Part shown: positions 21,497 to 30,100 of the stretch, piece by piece | Layout: each line of letters begins with the position of its first letter | Position numbering within the stretch: position 1 is the first letter of the stretch | Origin: Isochrysis galbana | Lineage: Eukaryota > Haptophyta > Isochrysidales > Isochrysidaceae | Assembly: GCA_018136815.1 (NCBI GenBank) | Contig: CM030933.1 | Coordinates: 7,714,284 to 7,778,283, forward strand | DNA length: 64,000 nt | Direction of reading: 5' to 3' | Made by a program: the position numbers and the translations under genes | The notes under the pieces: generated by a model | The model's input: only the letters and a program-made list of their open reading frames with translations | What the model was told of the DNA's origin: nothing | Database searches by the model: none

Positions 21497-23300
21497 TCGG
21501 TTGATGCGGGCAGTGCTGACTGATCCAATACTATTCTTCATGGAGGTTGAGAAGTGGAAGCCACCGAGGAGCAGCCAGGAGCAGTTGAGAGCACTACAAT
21601 ACGTGATTCTCGTCTATTTGCTATATGTGTGGCGGGACATCCTCATGGGTGAAGGGAGTCTATGGGGACAATAGAAGAGTAATGGAAGTCACCAATAATA
21701 CTACTAGTACCAACTACGTTCATACTTTTTTCGCCATGGAGAGGCAACTCGTGCCCTCCCCACCAGGCCTTAATCCCCGCATTCATGCTCATGCTATGGC
21801 CATACTAGCAGTGAGGCCTGGCGTGCCACCTCAGTCTCACGCAATCTCTCTTGCTTGGCATTGTCGCATTCATTCATCCTAGATGATGCGATTTCGGATA
21901 AAGGATAAAGGTACCTAGCTGCTCTAGCTTTGTAAACACTGTATACTACCTCCGTTCCATTTCTCAGACGTCAAGGAGGCTTAAAACAATAACAGTTAGC
22001 TAGACACAAATATTGGGGCCCCGCCACAGATATCAGAGGCGCGGTCGAGCTTGGTACTCCGGGGGTAGCCAACTCCTTAAAACAACTGAGCGTTAGTACC
22101 ACTACTCCCACTAGCCCGGTACTATCACGACACCCCTCAGCGCACCTGCCCGCACGCCGTGAAGTGGTGGCGCAGACACATACACATATGCATATGCATC
22201 CCTTCAAATCTCCCCCCTTGCAAACCCCCGGCTCCCATTATAACTCCCCACAAGTTACAATGGGGGAAAACCCAATGAGGCGGACCGACCTACTGACGGA
22301 TCCGAGGTTACCACTGCCTCAGATGGGAACAAAAGGGACGGAAGGGAAGCGGCGAGAGGCGCGGCGGAAGTTGGGGGGTGGCCAATGACGGGCTGGACCA
22401 CCTCCTCAACAGAGAAAGGCGGGAGGACGGGCTTGGGCGAGGGCGAGCGCGACGACGGAGCGGACATAGCTGGGCGGATCGGGATGGATAGGCTGAGGCT
22501 GAGGGATTGGTGAGGTTTGGCGGTATTGAGGTAGTGTTGAGAACGAGGGACGAGAACGGGAACGAGAACGAGAACGAGAGCGACGAACGAAGAACGACAG
22601 ACGATAGGCGGCTAGGGGCCGATGGACCGACGAGATGACACTACACTCACGTCAACACTCTCCACACTAACGTATCCCTGTTACGGAACGCACAGGAACC
22701 CGCTGACAGATCGAACAAGGAAGAGAATGCCGACAAGAGAGCGACGGGGCGACGGACGATCCGACGGGGGCGACAGTTACGTACAGGAATAAGGAGGGAA
22801 TCTTTCGAAACCCCTTAAGTGATTTGATGAAGACCGAAGTAAAATAGCGCCACGAAGGCGAGAAGCGCTCAATCACCATCACCCACAGCAAAGAAAAGCG
22901 TTCAATCACCATCAGCCTACACGTGGAACGCGTTCAATCGCCATCACCCCCACCGCATGGAAAAGCGTTCAATCACCATCAGCCTACACATGGAAAAGCG
23001 TTCAATCGCGGAAGATCGTGGGGATCATGAGGGTAGCTATCCAACCCACTCGTTTGGCAAGAGGGTATGCTGCATCCCGCTCGAGTTGGTGCGTGACACA
23101 GAAATATGTACGATACTATAAACCATGTCCAACACTAGCGATGCTGACATAAATTACGCAACAGTACAACAAACAAATGGCGGGCTTGGTGGAACGACTA
23201 TCGAAACAAATCGAGAATCATTATGTGGTTATAAAGGCTAGCGAAGATGGTATGATGCTGGTATAGATGTCGCATTCATCCTAGATGATGCGATTTCCAG
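21497..23300. other. Intergenic repeats between hydrolase gene and element 2
   Basis: No gene supported. A near-identical stretch with TTCATCCTAGATGATGCGAT occurs at 21867-21895 and 23270-23299 in direct orientation. 22079-22292 is a dispersed repeat found again at 55305-55546. A minus-strand frame 22467-22255 (MSAPSSRSPSPKP...) could be another gag 5' piece but is too short to defend. 22550-22600 is a GAACGA-type simple repeat. Confidence 0.5.
22860..22998. repeat. Degenerate tandem repeat with core GCGTTCAATCACCATCA
   Basis: About five copies of a core similar to GCGTTCAATCACCATCA, spaced about 30-40 bases apart, alternating with CCTACACATGGAAAA-like linkers. Purely a sequence observation; no coding. 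Confidence 0.65.
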
Positions 23301-23641
23301 GCTCTTGTTTCCAGGTCCTTCGCCGTGCGGCCACACGGTGAAGCTCAGGTACATCTAGGTTGGTAGGGTTCGTCCCTAGCGATCTAGAATTCGAGTTCTC
23401 GTTTCGTTCCTTCTAGCCTGTTTGTCAGGTCTAGATTCCAGGTTTCCTCCTTTCGGGTAATCTTTACCTAAAGGAGCCAGGTCGCCTGTCACTCGCTGCG
23501 CGCTTGTCTCAGGCTCTCGAGTTACCTTGTGAAGGCTTGTTTAGCTTCTTGCAAGGCTTGTTGTTTCTTGTTGGGTTCCGGTTCTTTCTTGGGACCTGCT
23601 GACTTTCGTTGTTGTCCAGGCTTGTTCTTCGTAGGTTCTGC

Positions 23642-24453
23642 TTGGCCTGGTTAGGGTTTCGTTGAATCCCCGCGTTCGGCGTTCGCGTTGGCGTTCGGAA
23701 ACTTCCTCTCACATTCCCTAGGTCCGCTACCCTTGGCTTGTAGGTCCTTGCTTCTTTCTTCTCGGTCAAGGTTTTGGCGAGCGAGTCGGTTGCTCTATCC
23801 GCTCGAGATTTGAGGTTTAATTTGCTATCTCCCCTTGGAGACCGGTGTAGGTTCGCTTCCTAGGTGAGGGAATCTTTCCCCTTGATGCAAGCTACATGCA
23901 AGCCTTGGCCCCTTTGGTGTTTCTTCCCCTTGGTTGCTACTCAGGGTTGTTCGTTAGAAGCGTCTAGAAGGTTCACGCTCAACGGCAAGATTTCCTCTGT
24001 CGTGAAGATATCTCGTTGCGATCTGTATCCAAAGTGATCGCCGTGGTCGCGCGACAGGACGCTCCCCTTCGGACTCTCCGCTACGTGGGAAGTTACAACG
24101 GAGACACGCTCCGGCCGTCGCTGCGGAGTCTCTCTCTCTCTCGCTCTCTCTCTCCGTCTCTCGCGACGTGTTTGAGTTATCGGTGATTTGGGGTCGCGGT
24201 TGCTTGATAATTTGCTTGGTTTGGGTGAATGATTCCGGTGTGTTCGTGAGTCGGTGTATCCTGTTGTTCTCAGCTCCGTTGTCCGTCGTTGTTCGCTGCG
24301 TCGCTGCACTCAAGCAGCCTAGGCTCCCTCCCTGAGGGAAGAGTTCTTTGTAGGTCTAACAATCTCTTACAACCCATCACACTAGGGCCGCTAGGAGCGC
24401 CTCGCCGCCCCACAGCCCTTCGTTCGCCGTTCGTTCCCCGTCCAGACACCCAA
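23642..24453 (+). promoter_or_regulatory. Element 2 leader, also present at 44331-45150
   Basis: Untranslated sequence before gag, nearly identical to 44331-45153. It contains a CT microsatellite (24128-24158) like the one in the element 1 leader. LTR termini and primer-binding site not identified. Confidence 0.55.
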
Positions 24454-26514
24454 ATGGGGTTGCCCGACCCAGTCCAGAATTTCATTCATCCGACTCCCGG
24501 TGGGGAGGAGGGCCAAAGCGCCGCGCTAGCCGCCGGTGCTGCTCGCGACGGAGTGGCTCAGAGCCCTCCGGCTCCGCTCGACTCGACAAGCACGAAATCG
24601 AAGCTTGCGTCCTCGGCCGCAGAGGAGGAACCCCTCAGGGAACCTTCTCTGCCCGCTGCAGCTTTTGCTCCCGTGGGATGTCCGAGTGATCCCACGGCTT
24701 CTGAGGCTACACCAATGGCACCCATCACCCCGGCTGCTATCTCCACGACTGGCTCCGATCAGCTCGTGGCGGATGGCGAGGATTTGTCCGCTTCCTTCGG
24801 CACCCACCGGGTGCAATCACAGCGGGCCATGGTGGAGCATGACCCTCTCCCGCATGAGGCCAACTTCAGCGTCGCTGAGTTGGCCAATGAGGTGGAGGAG
24901 GGTCCCCTCCCTCTGATTCAGTTTGACCCCCCTCCTCACCTTCGAGATGATGAGTCTGAGGTCGGTGAAGGGGAGGGGATCAGCTTCCGAAGCCCCGCTT
25001 ACCGGGACTATGCCCCGCCGTCATCAAAAGGGGTCCTTGATCAAGAGATCACCCCGATCGAGACGGCCGCGGCGCGTCAGGATGCGGAAATGGCAAGGCT
25101 TCAGGCGGAGACCAACACCCTAAAAGGGGCTGTGGAGCGCCTACATTCATCCCTTGCCGCGGCAGAGGCGAGGGAGGGGCTTCTCCGGGATCAAGTTGAA
25201 GCAGGGTTCAAAGCCCTGACTCAGCTACTCCAAGCCCGCCAAGAGCCCGCTTCAAGTCCGTCCATGGATCGGACCGAGGCGGCTGCGGATTCTGCTAGGC
25301 CGGTTCAGAGGGAACCACCCATGGGCGAGCCTCCTGCTCTAGACCCAAAGGGCCACGCCTCTCCGGCTTCTAGGGTTCCACGGTCGGCGTACCCGACCTC
25401 CAAATCGGAACCCCGCCGCCAGGATCAGAGCCCTCACCGGGGCCCGACCCCGGTGGTGCCGTTCCGCCACCCTCGCGACCCCTGCCTTGCGGTGGGGATG
25501 GATGAGCGAGAGGCAGTTGTAAGCGAGTGGAAAAATCTCCTCGCCCTGCCCTCACGCGATCTGGCCGCCCTTTACCGCGACTCCGACGAGCATGAGCTCA
25601 TCCATACCATTTTGAAGAGCAACCTCTCCCTGGCGGGCAACGTTTGGCATTGCCGAATTTTCATGGAGGAGGACCACTTGCTCAAATGGGTGCGTAGCCG
25701 CTTCTCAGCAGAGCAAACCCTTCACCATCAGGTCAGGATGGGCAAAGAGCTTTCGGAGCTCCGCTTCCCAAAGGCCCTCGCCTCCGATAACGTTCAAACC
25801 GCGGCGACAGCCTGGAACGAATTTCGGCTAACTCTCATCAAGCCGTTGGAGCGGGCACTAGCGCTCGGCTGCGATCATCGCGAAATATTTACCTCCCTCC
25901 TCGCGGCAGCCGGAGCCAATTCCAGCGGCAATTCTCGCATCTTCGCCTTCCTCCTCGATCTAGTGGAGGACCGCGCCCTCGCTCTCAATCCTGTCCTCGC
26001 TGCTGACGTCCTTCTTCGCAAATGCGACGGGACCTTCGCAAACGGGGCCGATGGTTTCGCGAAAGACTCGGCGTCGATGGAGTGGGACCGCATGAGGGAG
26101 CGCGAGGCTGGCGCTGATCTATGTGAGCTCAGCAAGAATTTGGTTCGCGCCTACATCCGCAAGCTTGGCGATTCCGCGGTTGACTCCACCAACGTGTGGG
26201 ATCATCCAAACATGGCCCATGAGATCAACCAGAGGTTCGAAGAAATCATCCGGAACGATAAGGTTGATCCTCAGCGCGGCGTCGATAATGCTATTAAATT
26301 TGCGGAGGTGCTCGCGGAGACTCGTTTCCGCGTAGAGAACCACGAGCTAGGTCGGTCGGCGCTCTCGTGCGTCAACCTCTGCCAACGGTACCTCAGCCCT
26401 TACGAGCAGGCTCGGGTGAAGCGTCATCAATCCCGGCCCTCGACGAAGCAAACCGTGGCTAGCGTACGCACTAAAGCCTCAGGCGAGGCAAAGAACGAGA
26501 CTTCCTCGTCCTAG
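24454..26514 (+). CDS. gag: Element 2 gag
   Basis: 686 residues from ATG 24454 (MGLPDPVQ). The open frame extends to 24289, but the upstream part is leader sequence shared with the truncated copy. Ser/Pro/Glu-rich first 250 residues; a coiled-coil segment near 25060-25210 (AARQDAEMARLQAETNTLKG); then the capsid-like region shared with element 1 (VWHCRIFMEEDHL, HHQVRMGKELSELRFPKALA, ALGCDHREIFTSLLAAAG, SCVNLCQRYLSPYEQ). Ends in TAG. ORF2 lies in the same frame only seven codons further on, so a single UAG separates them. Confidence 0.9.
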   Translation: MGLPDPVQNFIHPTPGGEEGQSAALAAGAARDGVAQSPPAPLDSTSTKSKLASSAAEEEPLREPSLPAAAFAPVGCPSDPTASEATPMAPITPAAISTTGSDQLVADGEDLSASFGTHRVQSQRAMVEHDPLPHEANFSVAELANEVEEGPLPLIQFDPPPHLRDDESEVGEGEGISFRSPAYRDYAPPSSKGVLDQEITPIETAAARQDAEMARLQAETNTLKGAVERLHSSLAAAEAREGLLRDQVEAGFKALTQLLQARQEPASSPSMDRTEAAADSARPVQREPPMGEPPALDPKGHASPASRVPRSAYPTSKSEPRRQDQSPHRGPTPVVPFRHPRDPCLAVGMDEREAVVSEWKNLLALPSRDLAALYRDSDEHELIHTILKSNLSLAGNVWHCRIFMEEDHLLKWVRSRFSAEQTLHHQVRMGKELSELRFPKALASDNVQTAATAWNEFRLTLIKPLERALALGCDHREIFTSLLAAAGANSSGNSRIFAFLLDLVEDRALALNPVLAADVLLRKCDGTFANGADGFAKDSASMEWDRMREREAGADLCELSKNLVRAYIRKLGDSAVDSTNVWDHPNMAHEINQRFEEIIRNDKVDPQRGVDNAIKFAEVLAETRFRVENHELGRSALSCVNLCQRYLSPYEQARVKRHQSRPSTKQTVASVRTKASGEAKNETSSS

Positions 26515-26535
26515 AAGACCGCTTCGACCACGGAC

Positions 26536-27171
26536 ATGGTTGCCGCCGTGCAGGCGGCCGTCCAAGCTACCGTGGCGGAAGCTCTTCGCGGACAGGGACA
26601 TTCGCCTGCTTCGAAGCCTGATTATCGGGCTGCTGCACCGCCGGCAAGTTACCACTCCAACTCACCGTTGCCGGCTATACTGACCGATCCACCGGGTCGA
26701 AAGGGAGGCTCGTCTCGGCCGCCCAGCCGTCGCTGCGATCCGCCGGCGAACGGCCAAGGGCTACCGCCCGATTTGGGCGTATCCCGGTGGACGCCCGAGC
26801 TTTGGAATCGGGCCCGAGCCCGCTTCTGGGCCGTAGCAGGCTATGCCAAGCACCCAAGGGTCTCGGCGGCGCTAGCAAAGTGCCGACCGGCCGATAATTC
26901 AATGGAAACTCCACGAACGGACGATATCAATAGGGGAATCACCGAATGGACGAACGAAAACGGCTGTGCCTTCTGCGCTTTCCGACCTCAAGCTCCTCCT
27001 GGCACTCCATCCAGCGAAGCCTGGAAATATGGCACGGGAGACGGTGCTCACAACCCCGTCATCTGTCAGCCATATATCCGCTTTCTGTGTGAGGCTGGCT
27101 GCGGAGAGTGCGGATCGGACGAGCACATTCATAAGCTTCTTCGCTCGATGGTCCGGGTTAAGCCTCAGTAG
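26536..27171 (+). CDS. Element 2 ORF2: Cys-rich accessory protein
   Basis: 211 residues, ATG 26536. Homologous to element 1 ORF2 from the first residues (MVAAVQAAV) to the end. Conserved Cys/His: NGCAFCAFRP, GTGDGAHNPVICQPYIRFLC and GCGECGSD. Probable zinc-binding nucleic-acid-handling protein by inference. Not a canonical zinc knuckle. Ends CAG-TAG-GGG, with pol in the same frame directly after the stop. Confidence 0.85.
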   Translation: MVAAVQAAVQATVAEALRGQGHSPASKPDYRAAAPPASYHSNSPLPAILTDPPGRKGGSSRPPSRRCDPPANGQGLPPDLGVSRWTPELWNRARARFWAVAGYAKHPRVSAALAKCRPADNSMETPRTDDINRGITEWTNENGCAFCAFRPQAPPGTPSSEAWKYGTGDGAHNPVICQPYIRFLCEAGCGECGSDEHIHKLLRSMVRVKPQ

Positions 27172-30100
27172 GGGTCCGGCGGGGTCCCCGTCCTTCAAAC
27201 CCTGGCGGAGAACATCGCGGGCGGTGGGCCTGAACGCCACCACCACCATCCCGATCCGATCCCTACGCCGCTTGGGGAGAAGAGCTGTCGACGCGGCGAT
27301 TCTCCCCCTGTCTCTAGCTCTATTCAGTCCTCGACGGTGGGAGCCGCCTCGCCGGCTGAAGCCCCCGCCAAACGGCTATCTCGGAAGCCGGAGTCGACAC
27401 TTGACCCGGGCTCCTGGAAACAGGTTTGCCCCGGAGATAGTCGCGACCCGACTCTCCGAAATTCGTGTACGTCTACAAGTTCTTCTATTACTCCGCACGC
27501 TATTAGGATGTTAGGGGCCGATTCTCGCTCGCTGCCCCTCTTGGAATCTATTTCTACGGATACTATGCTGTCTTCGGTTTCTTCTAATTCTCCTAGGTCT
27601 TTCGACGCATCTTCATCCCTGGATTCACTCCCCGACGGCCCTGCCCAAGGGGGTGGGCTAGGTAGATTCGACGCGTCTTCGGTCTCTTCGTTTCGTAAAC
27701 AATCGGTTGTGAAGCCCTCGAGGGCTGTCGACTCGGTATCATCTTCTGCTCTAGGTTCTAGGGATAGGTCCGACGTGGCCGCTGCCGCGTCCGAAAATGT
27801 TGTTGGTGCTCTACCTGTTTCTGCTCTTTCCCGGCGGGACCCCACTGGAGACCTCTCTCCCAAGGGCCATAGCCGGAGCCGCTCTGCGGACAAATTGTCG
27901 TTGTCTACCGTAGGTTCTCGTGCAGTGGAGGCGGAGACTAGTGCCTCCTCCTCACCTCTCTCCCCGGTTCGTTATATTTCTCCGTCATCGTGTTCATTCT
28001 CTCGTCTCGAAGTTGCACCCGTTCTCGTTTCTGACTTGGTTCCCGACCCGGAAGGGTCGGCTTCCGGAGTCAATGAAGTTGAAGGTTCCAAGGGAGCTGC
28101 GGCTTTCCGCGCTCACGCCGTGGCCACCCCAGACTCGGGAGACGCAGTGGCCGTCGATTACGATCTCTCGTCGCGCCCCACACGGACGCCGGCGTCTCCT
28201 CTTTCTCTCGGCTCTCCGGAGGATCCCCGTTCCAGGGATCGCCCGCCGGGGCCAACCCCCTTCAGGTCTAGCCCACCGAAACTTCAGGGCGACGACCCCC
28301 TCCCCCTGAATTCTACTGCCGAGGCCATCCACCGGATCGCCGTGGTTGGTTGTTCCTCGGCCGCCAAGTCTACTGAAGCTGCCCGCGCCCCTACGCGCGA
28401 GCTCCAAATGTTAGCCGCCTCCCGTGCCCGGGCTAGCGGTTCCTCCGTCATCTTGCCCCGCCATCTCGCCGAAGCTGCTCTAGCCTTGCGGCGGCCGCAC
28501 GCGAGCACTCATTCATCACCCGCTGCCGTACTGCCGACGCATTTTGACGAGCTTTGCGCTGAGTTAGCGGCGATCCACGACGCCGTGACGCTCGACGCGG
28601 CCGAGGGGATTCCTCCACCCCGCGTTCTAGTCGTCGGTGAAGCTAGCGGGGTCGTGTCTTCGATGTTCCTACTCGCCGGAGCGCACGTCGCGACGTGCGA
28701 TCTACGACCGTCGGAGATCGACTACATTCCCCACTTCTGCGGAGATGCTCTTCACATTCAAAACCTCGGTTGGGACCTCGTGGTCGCGCATCCGCCGTGC
28801 ACGTATTTGTCGGCGGTGAGTTGCCAGTGGCTCGATCGGGAGCCGGGACGACGCCAGGCTCTCGAATCCGCCGCTAGAGTCTTCCTCGCCATGGCGAGCG
28901 CCGACGCGCCTTTCGTTGCCGTCGAAAATCCTCGAATGCACGCGGAAGCCTCCGCCTTAGTCGGGGGGTTGCGACCGCGGCAGTTTGTGCAGCCGTGGCA
29001 GCACGGCACGGGCCATCAAAAAGCAACTGGCCTGTACCTGACGGCTTCACTCCCGTCCTTGCAGCCTTCGAAGATTGTCGAGGGACGTCTATCCGCTATG
29101 GCGGATCTATCGCCGTCGCCCCACCGTGGCGCCCTTCGCAGCCGCACCTATGTGGGCATTGCCGGTGCAATGGCGGCCCAGTGGATGCCGGTCTTGCGCC
29201 GTTATGCGCGCGAAGCCAAGGCGTCGCGTTCGCTCGACTTCACGGTGGACTGGGCAATTTCCCAAGCAGCTGCCAGCTTGAGAGAACGCCCTTCGCTTTG
29301 CTCGACCGGTTTCGAGCTGGCTGAGCCGAGGACGGCTCTGGCTCGTTTCATGGAGGGGAGAGGCGAAGCAGCTTCTAGCTCTCACCTCACGCCTCCCAGC
29401 GGTTCGCCAGTGTCTGATTCGGTTGTCGTGATCCCGGACGCAGGCCCCGTTGCCGATGCTTCTCGCCTGCTTCATCAGGAGGACTCGGAAACAAACGTAT
29501 CGCAAGACGAGGCCGAGGCGGAAGGAGACCGCTTCCTGCCGTGGGAGTGGCCCATAGAGGACCGCTCTACAACGCCAGGCCCTCCAAACACGGTGAAGAA
29601 GCGCCGCAGCAAGTGGCAGGTCTTCGACCGTGATGTAATTTCGGGGGTCCATCGGTGGCAGGATGTCACGCCTTCCATCGCCCAAGAAATCGCTGAGCAA
29701 GCGGCAGCTGCGGAGCCGTCGGAACCTCCCATCTTGTCTCGACTGGGCTCTCAAGGCATCAATGCACTATCTCCGAGCGCCTCCTTCACGGCTGGCGACG
29801 AGGGAGTGGCCGAACTGACCAATTCGTTCGTAGCCGAAAGGCCACTCGAAACCTGGGATGTCGGGCCCGACTCGGGAGAAGATGACACGCCCGAGATGCC
29901 AGAACACCGGAGCATGCAGACCCTCGAGACCAAGCCCTCCGACGCCGCCGAAGGAGAGGATACTCCACGGGCACTGTATTGCGATGGGGCTACCGCTAGG
30001 GGCCTCAGTGCGGCCGGATTTTCCGAGTTGTCGAAGCTTCCGAAGACAGACTTGCAGAAGTCCCTGGAGAAGGAATGGTCACGCCAAATGGATCAACCTC

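Noticed and set aside
27169-27171. UAG reassigned to an amino acid in this organism
   Set aside because: Eight host genes read cleanly with UAA or UGA stops and need no internal UAG as sense, so readthrough in the element is the simpler view.
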